From an uncultured Sphingomonadales bacterium (GTDB taxonomy: Bacteria; Pseudomonadota; Alphaproteobacteria; Sphingomonadales; Sphingomonadaceae): a DNA stretch of 64,000 bases. The position numbers were made by a program, and so were the translations under genes. The notes beneath the pieces are model-generated. The model was not told the DNA's origin, searched no databases, and worked only from the letters and a program-made list of their open reading frames with translations. Location: NCBI GenBank assembly GCA_937898525.1, contig CALCBC010000089.1, positions 1 through 64,000 on the forward strand. The letters are read 5' to 3'. Below are positions 17,476 to 25,616 of the stretch, in pieces. The stretch's first letter is position 1. Every line of letters begins with the position of its first letter.

Positions 17476-18242
17476 CCAGCCAGTTCGGGCTCGACCGACG
17501 CCGGATGCTCTCCGGCCTCGCGTTCGGGCTCGGCGGCGCCATGGTGGCCGCGTGCAGCGGGCGCGCCGGGGCGCAACAGCAGGGCACCATGCGCTGCAGA
17601 GCAACACCGCCGGAAACCCGCGGCCCGTTTCCGGCCGATGGCAGCAACGGCCGCCCGCGGCCGGTCAACGCGCTGGCGATGGACGGGATCGTGCGGCGCG
17701 ACCTCCGCGAGAGCTTCGCCGGCATGAGCGGCCGCGCGGATGGCGTACCGATCGAGCTCGAACTGTTGCTGGCGAGCGAAGTGAGTTGCGAGCGGCGATC
17801 GGACCTGGCCGTGTACCTGTGGCAAAACGACGCTGCGGGGGCCTATTCGCTCTACGACCTCCCGCAGCAGAACTACCTGCGCGGGCTGCAGGGGGCCGAT
17901 GCCGAAGGACGCGTGCGTTTCACCGCGATCCTCCCCGGCTGCTACGGGGGACGCTATCCGCACTGCCACTTCGAAGTGTTCGCCGGGATCGACGCGGCCC
18001 TGCGGGGCGAAGCGCCCCTGCTGGTTTCACAGCTGGCCTTTCCCGAGGGTGCATGCCGCGAGGTCTATGGCAGCGACGCGCGCTACGGCGCGAGCCTCGC
18101 CAATCTCGAGCGCCAGCCGCTCGCGCGCGACTTCGTGTTCCGCGACCTCGACCCCGAGGGCATGACCAGCCAGTTGCTGCGGCTCGAGGGCGATCCGGCG
18201 CGCGGATATAGCGGAACGGCGACGGTGGCATTGCCGGCCTGA
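17472..18242 (+). CDS. Exported intradiol ring-cleavage dioxygenase-like protein
   Basis: 256 residues, start GTG 17472. The N-terminus FGLDRRRMLSGLAFGLGGAMVAAC has a twin-arginine-like motif and a lipobox-like VAAC, so it is exported and possibly lipidated. The rest resembles the protocatechuate dioxygenase beta-sandwich: ETRGPFPAD, VYLWQNDAAGAYSLYD, FTAILPGCYGGRYPHCHFEVF with the HxH pair of the iron site. Exported members of this family are widespread and mostly uncharacterised. It is coupled to the TlpA-like gene. Confidence 0.75.
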   Translation: MTSQFGLDRRRMLSGLAFGLGGAMVAACSGRAGAQQQGTMRCRATPPETRGPFPADGSNGRPRPVNALAMDGIVRRDLRESFAGMSGRADGVPIELELLLASEVSCERRSDLAVYLWQNDAAGAYSLYDLPQQNYLRGLQGADAEGRVRFTAILPGCYGGRYPHCHFEVFAGIDAALRGEAPLLVSQLAFPEGACREVYGSDARYGASLANLERQPLARDFVFRDLDPEGMTSQLLRLEGDPARGYSGTATVALPA

Positions 18243-18308
18243 AACGACCATCCGAGGCGCGTACTCGCAGACGACAATCCAATAACGAATACTCAGACAA
18301 ATTATCGG

Positions 18309-18314
18309 TTGACA
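18309..18314 (+). promoter_or_regulatory. Possible -35 element of the TonB receptor promoter
   Basis: Perfect TTGACA hexamer in an AT-rich stretch about 100 bases before the receptor start. The -10 region would fall on the palindromic operator, but no clear -10 hexamer is visible there. Confidence 0.4.
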
Positions 18315-18328
18315 CCTTCTTCAAAGTT

Positions 18329-18340
18329 GGTAGCGCTACC
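18329..18340 (+). promoter_or_regulatory. LacI-family operator (perfect 12-bp palindrome)
   Basis: GGTAGCGCTACC, a perfect palindrome with the central CG typical of LacI/GalR-family operators; very similar operators precede saccharide-linked TonB receptors in Caulobacter, sphingomonads and xanthomonads. It lies where the -10 would be, a position suited to repression. No LacI gene is in the window. Confidence 0.7.
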
Positions 18341-18412
18341 GTCACGAGTCGAACAGAGGACTCGAACTGTCGCGAGCAATTTACCGCTTGCGGCCATGGG
18401 GAGGATTTACTG

Positions 18413-21400
18413 ATGCAGCGGCACCGGTTAGCGCCGGCGCTGGCGCGCACAGCGTCGGCGCTCACTCTTGCAATCAGCTTTGTTAGCGCTACCAGCGCTG
18501 CGGCCCAGGATACATCCGACGAGTCGGAGTCGATCATCGTCACCGGCGTGCGCGCTTCGCTCGATCGATCGATCGACCTCAAGCGCAATTCGTCGGGTGT
18601 CGTCGACGGCATTTCCGCCGAAGACATCGGCAAGTTCCCCGACACCAACCTCGCGGAATCGCTCCAGCGCATCACCGGCGTGTCGATCGATCGCGTCAAC
18701 GGTGAAGGCTCGCGCGTGACTGTCCGTGGTTTCGGTCCGGGCTACAACCTCGTCACCCTCAACGGCCGCGCGATGCCGACCGCGAGCATCGCCTCGGTCG
18801 GGCAGGACCAGAACGGCGATTTCGTCTCCGGCACGACCCGTTCGTTCGACTTCTCCAACGTCGCCTCGGAAGGTGTCAGCCAGCTCGTGGTCTACAAGAC
18901 CGCGCGCGCTTCGGTCACCTCGGGCGGCATCGGCGCAGCGATCGACATCGTCACCCGCAAGCCGCTCGACGGCGAGCTGGGCCTCAGCGGCTCGATCGGC
19001 GCCAAGGCGGTCTACGACCAGTCCGACACCGACTTTGCGCGCGTCACCCCTGAAGTCTCGGGCCTGCTCAACTGGGTCAACGACGAAGGGACAATCGGCA
19101 TCGGCCTGTTCGGCAGCTATCAGAAGCGCAACAACTCGGCCCCATCGGCCACGGTCAACGACTGGAACGTCGAGACCTTTGCCGACTTCTCGGACACCGG
19201 CCGCGGCCGCGTCAATGCGTCGACCGTTTTCGTCAACGCGCCCTCGCCCGACACGCTGGTGGCGTTCCCGAACGATTTCCGCCTGCACTATTCGGAGTTC
19301 CAGCGCGAGCGGATCAACGGCCAGCTGACGCTGCAGTTCGCGCCGAGCGACGCGTGGCAGATCACAGCCGACGCGACCTACTACCAGAACCAGTCGGAAG
19401 AGCGCCGCACCGACCAGGCGACCTGGCTCAACCGGCCGTTCAGCCGCGTCGAGTTCGACAGCCACGACCAGGTGGCGACCGCGATCTCGATCACCGACAT
19501 CATCTCGGGCACCAAGGACGGCGGCTTCGAGCAGCAGTATCGCGGGCTCGAAGAGAACCTGCTCTCGCTCGGCCTCAACATCCAGTTCCAGCCGACCAAC
19601 CGGCTGCGGCTGTCGCTCGACGGGCACATTTCGGAAGCCAAGGCGCTGCCGAACAACCCGCTCGGACACTCGTCGACGCTCGTGGCGATCGCCCAGAAGG
19701 GTATCGCCGGGCAGACCCTGTCGATCGTCAACGGCTTCCCGGTGCAGGAGATCACCTTCAACGACGATCCCAACAACGGCGGCAACGGCAATGCCAACGG
19801 GATCCTCGACCTGCCCGACCTCGGCTCGCAGGTGGCCCGCAGCACGAGCTCGCGCCAGGTGCAGGAAACCAAGGAAATCCGCTTCGACGGTGCCTGGGAC
19901 ATGGGCGATGACGACCGGGTCGACTTCGGCGTGTCGTACCGCAACAGCGACATGAACCAGACCCGGATCGACACGTACCAGGCGCTCGGCGACTGGGGCG
20001 TGGCAAACGTCGGGGACGTGCAGCAGATCGCCGGCAACGCGGTGACGCCGTTCTGCCTGGCCTGCAAGTTCTCGCACTACAACCCGATGGCGAGCGGGGC
20101 TCTGTTGACCGCGTTCCGCGCGGACGCCACGCAGCTCTACACGCTGCTGGGCAACGAATACCCCGACTTCGGTAGTGTCAACGGCGACCAGAACAACTCG
20201 GTCGGCGAGGAGATCTGGGCCGCTTACGCCCAGGTCGAACTCAACGCGGAGCTCGGCGGACGGCCGGTCAACATCGTAGCCGGCGTGCGCTACGAGCACA
20301 CCGACTCGACTTCGACCTCGCTGGTCGTGCCGCCCGCGGCGCTGCGCTGGGATGCGGACAACGACTTCACCAAGGTGCTCGCCCCGAGCGCCGTCGCGGT
20401 GACCGACACGAACAGCTACGACCACATCCTGCCGGCGCTCGACTTCTCGATCGACCTGACGGACGACATCAAGGGCCGCATCTCCTACGGCAAGACAATC
20501 GCCCGGCCGGACTTCGCTTCGCTGTTCTCGGCGGTCGACATCGGTTCGAACAACCCGAACCGCCCGACCTTCCTCGGCGGCCGCGCGAACGCCAACTCGG
20601 GCAACCCGCGGCTGGTGCCGCTCGTGTCGGACAACTTCGACATCTCGCTCGAATGGTACTTCGCACGGTCGAGCTACCTGTCGGCGGGCTTCTTCGACAA
20701 GCGCGTCAAGAACTTCGTCGGTACCGGCCAGGAGGTCGAGAACCTGTTCGAGCTGCGCGATCCGGCCTCGGGCGCGCCGGGAACACGCTCCGGAGATGCG
20801 GTCGAGTATCTCCAGAGCATCGGCGCGGACCTGTCGGACGTGAACATGTTCACGATGACAGCGCTGATCGACCAGGTCGGCCTTGCCAATGCGATCACGC
20901 AATTCCAGGCCAACTTCACCAACGGCAACCTGTCGCAGGCCTTCATCGATCAGGTGCTGCAGGCCTACAACGTGACCGCGAACGGCGCCGACCCGCTGTT
21001 CGATTTCCAGGTGCAGAAGCCGATCAACAACCAGGAAGGCCACATCTACGGCTTCGAGGTCGCCGGCCAGTACTTCCTCGGCAATACGGGCTTCGGCATC
21101 GCCGGCGCTTACACGATGGTCGAGGGCGACATCGGCTACGACATCACCGCCGACCCGACGGCCGACCAGTTCGCGCTGCTTGGCCTCTCGGACACCGCCA
21201 ACGTCACGCTGATCTACGAGAACTACGGTTTCTCGGCGCGGCTGGCGTGGAACTGGCGCGGTACGTTCCTGTCGAACAACAGCCGCGGTGGCTCGCGCAA
21301 CCCGGTGTTCGTCGACGAGTACGACCAGCTCGACCTCAACGTCAGCTACGATGTCACCGACAACCTCTCTCTTTCGCTCGAGGGCATCAACCTGACCAAG

Positions 21401-21496
21401 TCGAACGTGAAGACGTTCGCCCGCACGCCGAACCAGCCGTGGTTCATCGTCGAGGGCGACCGGCGCTTCTATCTCGGGGCGCGGTACCGGTTCTGA
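18413..21496 (+). CDS. TonB-dependent receptor (TonB-Xanth-Caul type)
   Basis: Outer-membrane gated channel for an energised substrate, 1027 residues. The signal peptide ends near ATSAAAQ (about residue 32); the TonB box region contains ESIIVTGVRASL; the plug domain has GKFPDTNLAESLQRITGVSI and GPGYNLVTLNGRAMP; the barrel ends in the export signal GARYRF. GGGGAGGA precedes the ATG at 18413 by eight bases. The GxRAsLxRSIDLKR opening is typical of the Xanthomonas/Caulobacter subfamily, usually tied to glycan uptake. Upstream is a LacI-type operator and downstream are SapC, a JmjC-like cupin and a halogenase. Confidence 0.93.
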   Translation: MQRHRLAPALARTASALTLAISFVSATSAAAQDTSDESESIIVTGVRASLDRSIDLKRNSSGVVDGISAEDIGKFPDTNLAESLQRITGVSIDRVNGEGSRVTVRGFGPGYNLVTLNGRAMPTASIASVGQDQNGDFVSGTTRSFDFSNVASEGVSQLVVYKTARASVTSGGIGAAIDIVTRKPLDGELGLSGSIGAKAVYDQSDTDFARVTPEVSGLLNWVNDEGTIGIGLFGSYQKRNNSAPSATVNDWNVETFADFSDTGRGRVNASTVFVNAPSPDTLVAFPNDFRLHYSEFQRERINGQLTLQFAPSDAWQITADATYYQNQSEERRTDQATWLNRPFSRVEFDSHDQVATAISITDIISGTKDGGFEQQYRGLEENLLSLGLNIQFQPTNRLRLSLDGHISEAKALPNNPLGHSSTLVAIAQKGIAGQTLSIVNGFPVQEITFNDDPNNGGNGNANGILDLPDLGSQVARSTSSRQVQETKEIRFDGAWDMGDDDRVDFGVSYRNSDMNQTRIDTYQALGDWGVANVGDVQQIAGNAVTPFCLACKFSHYNPMASGALLTAFRADATQLYTLLGNEYPDFGSVNGDQNNSVGEEIWAAYAQVELNAELGGRPVNIVAGVRYEHTDSTSTSLVVPPAALRWDADNDFTKVLAPSAVAVTDTNSYDHILPALDFSIDLTDDIKGRISYGKTIARPDFASLFSAVDIGSNNPNRPTFLGGRANANSGNPRLVPLVSDNFDISLEWYFARSSYLSAGFFDKRVKNFVGTGQEVENLFELRDPASGAPGTRSGDAVEYLQSIGADLSDVNMFTMTALIDQVGLANAITQFQANFTNGNLSQAFIDQVLQAYNVTANGADPLFDFQVQKPINNQEGHIYGFEVAGQYFLGNTGFGIAGAYTMVEGDIGYDITADPTADQFALLGLSDTANVTLIYENYGFSARLAWNWRGTFLSNNSRGGSRNPVFVDEYDQLDLNVSYDVTDNLSLSLEGINLTKSNVKTFARTPNQPWFIVEGDRRFYLGARYRF

Positions 21497-21520
21497 CGAC
21501 GCTCCTTCGTCAGATAATGA

Positions 21521-21559
21521 GGGGGAAGGCCGTGCCCGCAAGGTGCGGCCTTTCCCTTT
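21521..21559 (+). terminator. Terminator after the TonB receptor gene
   Basis: GC-rich inverted repeat (GGGAAGGCCG with CGGCCTTTCCC) ending in a short T-rich run, 25 bases past the receptor stop. It may reduce readthrough to the sapC-like operon. Confidence 0.55.
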
Positions 21560-21599
21560 GCCCCGCAGCCGATTTCTGCGAGACAGTCGGACCGATCCC

Positions 21600-22316
21600 A
21601 TGAGCACGACGGTTCCCCTCGACAACGTGGAGCATGCCGCCCTCCGGCTGCGCCGCGGCCGCGGAGCCCGGTTCGGGGACGACGTGAACCAGGTCGCCGT
21701 GTTCGCCAGCGAGTTCGCGCAGGTGCAACGCGAGTATCCGATCCTGTTCGCGAAAACCCCCGAAGGCGCGCTGCAGGGGATCGCGATCCTCGGATTCGAA
21801 CGCGGCGAGAACCTGTTTCTCGACGGCGCGCGATGGGATGCTGCCTACATTCCCGCGCTGCTCCGCCACCGCCCCTTCACGATCGGCTCGGCAGGGGGCG
21901 AGCACGCGGTGTTCGTCGATCTCGCCGACGCCCGGGTCGCCAGCGAGGGCGAAGAGGGCGATCCTGTATTCAAGCCGCACGGCGGTAACGCGCCCGCGCT
22001 CGAGGCCGGCCTCGATGCGCTGCGAGTACTGCAGGCGGGCGCTGCCGCCGCGCCGACGCTGTCGTCGCTGTTCGAGGAGCTCGGGCTGGTCGAACCGGTC
22101 CGTCTGCAGGTGCAGTTGAGCGAACACGCCGGAGTGGATTTCGACGGCTACATGGCGGTGACCTCGGAGAAGATCGCCGCGCTCGACGGCGCCGCACTCG
22201 CGCGGCTCAACTCGGCCGGGCTGCTCGAGGCCGCGGTCTTCGCAGCCGCATCGCTCGGGACCATGCCGCGGCTCGTCGCCCGCAAGCAGCGCAAAATGGC
22301 CGCGGCGGTCGCCTGA
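21600..22316 (+). CDS. SapC family protein
   Basis: 238 residues starting MSTTVPLDNVEHAALRL. Matches SapC family features: FASEFAQVQREYPILFAK near the N-terminus, FERGENLFLDG..WDAAYIPALLRHRPF, and a C-terminal segment with LNSAGLLEAAVF. There is no signal peptide. SapC was named from a Campylobacter S-layer-linked cluster, but its biochemical role is unknown; in alphaproteobacteria it sits next to TonB receptors and halogenase-like genes as here. Confidence 0.85.
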   Translation: MSTTVPLDNVEHAALRLRRGRGARFGDDVNQVAVFASEFAQVQREYPILFAKTPEGALQGIAILGFERGENLFLDGARWDAAYIPALLRHRPFTIGSAGGEHAVFVDLADARVASEGEEGDPVFKPHGGNAPALEAGLDALRVLQAGAAAAPTLSSLFEELGLVEPVRLQVQLSEHAGVDFDGYMAVTSEKIAALDGAALARLNSAGLLEAAVFAAASLGTMPRLVARKQRKMAAAVA

Positions 22317-22317
22317 G

Positions 22318-23364
22318 ATGACCGCCGCACCCCGCGCCGCACGGACCGTCGAGACCCGCGAGGAGCCGCTCCCGCACGGCGTCGGCTGGGAGGAGGTCGT
22401 CGCTGCCGACCGCCCGATCCTGTTCAAGGGCGCCGCGGCCGACTGGCCGCTCGTCAGGGCGGGACTGTCATCGGCCGACGAGGCGGCGGCGCTGCTGGCC
22501 GCCGGATGGTCGGGTCGACCGGTGGTGGTCTATCGCGGCGAGCCCGAGATCGGCGGGCGCTTCGCCTACACGCCGGCCTTTGACGGCTTCAATTTCGCCG
22601 CCTCGCGCGAGCCGCTCGATGCGGTGCTGGGCGAGATTCTGGCGCTGCGCGACGATCCGGAGCCACCGGCGATCTACGTCGGTTCGACCGACCTCGGGCT
22701 CTACTTCCCCCGACTCGGCGAAGCGGTGCCGTTCGACCCCGCGGCGATCCATCCGATGCTCGCCGAACATCCCGGGCTGGCCTCGGTCTGGCTCGGCAAC
22801 CGGACGACGGCGAGTTGCCACTACGACGACACGCACAACATCGCGGTCTGCGCGGTCGGGCGACGGCGGTTCACGCTGTTCCCCCCCGAGCAGGTCGCCA
22901 ACCTCTATCCGGGTCCGCTCGAGCCCACGCCTGGCGGGCAGGTGATCTCGATGGTCGACTTCAGGCAGCCGGACCTTCAGCGGCACCCGCGCTTCGCGCG
23001 CGCGCTCGAGGCCGCGCAAGTGGCCGAGATGGAGCCCGGCGACGTGCTCGCCTACCCGGCGATGTGGTGGCACCACGTCGAGGCGCTCGAGGCGTTCAAC
23101 GTGCTGGTCAACTTCTGGTGGAACGCGGTCCCCGGCTACGTCGACAGCCCGCAGGGCACGCTGCTGCACGCGCTGCTGGCGCTGCGCGACCGACCGGCAG
23201 GCGAAAAGGCGGCCTGGCGCGCGCTGTTCGATTATTACGTGTTCGGCGACCCCGAGACCCCCCGCGCGCACCTGCCAGAGCAGGTCCATGGCGCGCTCGC
23301 GTCGCTCGACGAGGTACTCGCCCGGCGCTTGCGTGCACAGGTCACCAGGAGGCTCCAGCGGTGA
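22318..23364 (+). CDS. JmjC-like cupin-domain protein
   Basis: 348 residues of the cupin_8/JmjC-like family, probably an Fe(II)/2-oxoglutarate oxygenase. The HxD metal motif is H168-Y-D170 in SCHYDDTHNIAVCAVG, followed by GRRRFTLFPPEQVANLYPGPL, and the distal His lies in YPAMWWHHVEAL. It starts 1 base after the SapC stop and overlaps the halogenase gene (GTGA). The substrate is unknown; neighbours suggest modification of a peptide, glycan or surface protein. Confidence 0.85.
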   Translation: MTAAPRAARTVETREEPLPHGVGWEEVVAADRPILFKGAAADWPLVRAGLSSADEAAALLAAGWSGRPVVVYRGEPEIGGRFAYTPAFDGFNFAASREPLDAVLGEILALRDDPEPPAIYVGSTDLGLYFPRLGEAVPFDPAAIHPMLAEHPGLASVWLGNRTTASCHYDDTHNIAVCAVGRRRFTLFPPEQVANLYPGPLEPTPGGQVISMVDFRQPDLQRHPRFARALEAAQVAEMEPGDVLAYPAMWWHHVEALEAFNVLVNFWWNAVPGYVDSPQGTLLHALLALRDRPAGEKAAWRALFDYYVFGDPETPRAHLPEQVHGALASLDEVLARRLRAQVTRRLQR

Positions 23365-24860
23365 GCGGCCCGCAACCCACCCGCGTGGTCGTTGCCGGCG
23401 GCGGCACGGCCGGGTGGATCACCGCCGTTGCGCTGGCGCGGCAGCTCGGTCGGCTCGTGCAGGTGACGCTGGTCGAATCCGAAGAGATCGGCACGATCGG
23501 CGTGGGCGAGTCGACCATTCCGACCGCGCGGGCCTTCCACGAACTGCTCAAGATCGACCAGCAGGCGTTCATGCGAGCGAGCCAGGCGAGCTTCAAGCTC
23601 GGAATCTCGTTCGAGAACTGGGCCCGGCCGGGCGACCGCTACCTGCACACCTTCGGCAGTTCGCCGCTTCGCACCTGGGTCGCCGAGTTCCAGCACTTCT
23701 GGCTGGAGGCGAACGCGCGCGGCGAAGCGGAACCGATTGGCGCCTACTACCCCGAGCACGAGGCCGCGCGCGAGCACCGCTTCATGCTCGAAGGCGAGCT
23801 GCCGCTCAACTACGCCTACCACCTCGACGCTGGCCTCTATGCGCGCTTCCTGCGGCAGATCGCAGAGACCGACGGAGCCACCCGCCGCGAAGGCAAGATC
23901 GCCGAGGTGGAGCTCGACGGGGAAACCGGCAACGTCGCTGCGCTGCTGATGGAAGACGGCGGCAGGGTCGAGGGCGACCTGTTCGTCGACTGCACGGGCT
24001 TCCGCGCTCTGCTGATCGAGCGCACGCTCGAGGCCGGCTTCGAGGACTGGACCCACTGGCTGCCGACCAACGCCGCCTGGGCCGTGCCGAGCGCCTCGGT
24101 CGGCGACGCACATCCCTACACCCGCGCGATCGCCCACCCGGGCGGCTGGCGCTGGCGCATTCCGCTGCAGCACCGGATGGGCAACGGGCTGGTGTTCTCG
24201 ACCGAATACACCGACCCCGAGGAGGCGCTCGACGAGTTCCTCGGCGCGGTCGAGGGCGAACTGCTGCGCGACCCGTTCCTCGTCCGTTTCCGCACGGGCC
24301 GGCGCAAGGCGGCGTGGGTGCGCAACTGCGTCGCGATCGGGCTGTCATCGGGCTTCGTCGAGCCGCTGGAATCGACCGCCATCCACCTGATCCAGAGCGC
24401 GGTCACGCGGCTGATCCAGCTGTTCCCGTTCGGCTCCGACTGCGCAGCGCAGCGCGAGCGATACAATGCGCTGGCGCGGGACGAGATCGAGCAGGTCCGC
24501 GATTTCGTGGTCATGCACTACCATCTGACCGAGCGCGACGACACCGAGTTCTGGCGGTACATGCGGACGATGTCCGTCCCCGACACGCTGCGCGAACGAA
24601 TCGCCTGCTTTGCCGAAAGCGCGCAGGCCTGGCAGGGCTCGAACGAGGTGTTTCGCGTCGACAGCTGGGCCCAGGTCATGCTCGGACAGCGCGTGCAGCC
24701 GGCGAGCTGGAACCGGATCGGCGCCTTGCTGAGTGAGGAGCGACTGAGGCAGGCGCTCGCCGATCTCCGCGACCAGGTCGCGCGGCGGGTGAGCGCAATG
24801 CCCAGCCACCAGGCGTTCCTCGACCGGTATTGTCCCGCAGCGGCCGGATTGGAACCGTAG
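23361..24860 (+). CDS. FAD-dependent tryptophan-halogenase-family protein
   Basis: 499 residues from GTG 23361. The FAD-binding GGGTAGW is at residues 13-19 and GESTIP at 49-54. K79 in ASFKLGI aligns by position with the catalytic lysine of flavin halogenases, and the halogenase signature WRWRIP is present in GGWRWRIPLQHR. All hallmark residues are intact, yet family members in TonB-receptor clusters have no proven halogenating activity. It is the last gene of the sapC-like operon, convergent with fliA. Confidence 0.88.
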   Translation: MSGPQPTRVVVAGGGTAGWITAVALARQLGRLVQVTLVESEEIGTIGVGESTIPTARAFHELLKIDQQAFMRASQASFKLGISFENWARPGDRYLHTFGSSPLRTWVAEFQHFWLEANARGEAEPIGAYYPEHEAAREHRFMLEGELPLNYAYHLDAGLYARFLRQIAETDGATRREGKIAEVELDGETGNVAALLMEDGGRVEGDLFVDCTGFRALLIERTLEAGFEDWTHWLPTNAAWAVPSASVGDAHPYTRAIAHPGGWRWRIPLQHRMGNGLVFSTEYTDPEEALDEFLGAVEGELLRDPFLVRFRTGRRKAAWVRNCVAIGLSSGFVEPLESTAIHLIQSAVTRLIQLFPFGSDCAAQRERYNALARDEIEQVRDFVVMHYHLTERDDTEFWRYMRTMSVPDTLRERIACFAESAQAWQGSNEVFRVDSWAQVMLGQRVQPASWNRIGALLSEERLRQALADLRDQVARRVSAMPSHQAFLDRYCPAAAGLEP

Positions 24861-24899
24861 CGCCGCAGGGGGGAGAGGTGGAGGCCGGGTACCGGGGTG

Positions 24900-25616
24900 T
24901 CAGTCTGCGAGTGACAGGCGCAGTTTCTCCAGCGCCGCCGCCTTCAGCTGGTGGACGCGCGGAATGCTCACGCCGAGGACAGCGGCGATCTCCGAGAGAT
25001 TGAGCTCCTCGACGAAATAGAGCTGGATGACGAGCTGCAGCCGTTCGGGCAGCTGGGCGATCTCCTGCGCGAGCCGCGCGCGGTCCTCGCGCTGCAACAG
25101 GCGCGTCTCGGCCGTGTCGTCGGTGTCGGCGAACTGCGACGAGCTGTCGGAATAGCATTCCTCGATCGAATCGAGCCGGACGGGCGCGCAGTCCGCACGC
25201 ATCTTTTCGTACTCGGGCAGCGAGAGGCCGAGCGCGGCGGCGGTCTCGGCCGAACGCGGCGCGCGCCCGAGCCGCGCGTGGAGCTCCTGCTGGGCCTGCT
25301 CGATGCGCCGCCGTCGCTCGCGCGCGCCGCGCACTTCGGGCGAGGCGCTGCGCAACAGGTCGACCATCGCCCCGCGCACGCGCAGCTTGGCATAAGCGGC
25401 GAAGCCGTCCTCGTTGGGCCCGTCGTGCTTCTGCGCGCACTCGGTCAGCGCGAGGAGTCCGGCCTGCATCAGGTCCTCGACGTCGAACGAGGGACCCGCG
25501 CTACCCGCCAGGTGCCAGGCCATCTTGCGCACCATCGGGACGAAGCGCGTCACCCGTCCGGCGACGTCGCCGCGGTAGGCCTTCGCGGCGTGGAAATGGG
25601 TATGATCCTGAATCAT
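24900..25616 (-). CDS. fliA: Flagellar sigma factor FliA (sigma-28)
   Basis: Sigma-70 family group 3 factor for late flagellar genes, 238 residues. Region 2 includes VEDLMQAGLLALTECAQKHD and FAAYAKLRVRGAMVDLLRS; region 3 has RRRIEQAQQELHARLGR; region 4 has LPERLQLVIQLYFVEELNLSEIAAVLGVS followed by RVHQLKAAALEKL. ATG 25616 was chosen because MIQDHTHFHAAKAY leads directly into region 2; the open extension upstream is flhA in another frame. It overlaps flhA by 4 bases and is probably held by FlgM (28967-29245). Confidence 0.95.
   Translation of the reverse strand: MIQDHTHFHAAKAYRGDVAGRVTRFVPMVRKMAWHLAGSAGPSFDVEDLMQAGLLALTECAQKHDGPNEDGFAAYAKLRVRGAMVDLLRSASPEVRGARERRRRIEQAQQELHARLGRAPRSAETAAALGLSLPEYEKMRADCAPVRLDSIEECYSDSSSQFADTDDTAETRLLQREDRARLAQEIAQLPERLQLVIQLYFVEELNLSEIAAVLGVSIPRVHQLKAAALEKLRLSLAD

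Noticed and set aside
18428..21625. About 1065-codon open frame antisense to the TonB receptor
   Set aside because: Shadow of the receptor's codon bias; no ribosome site, no family-like sequence.
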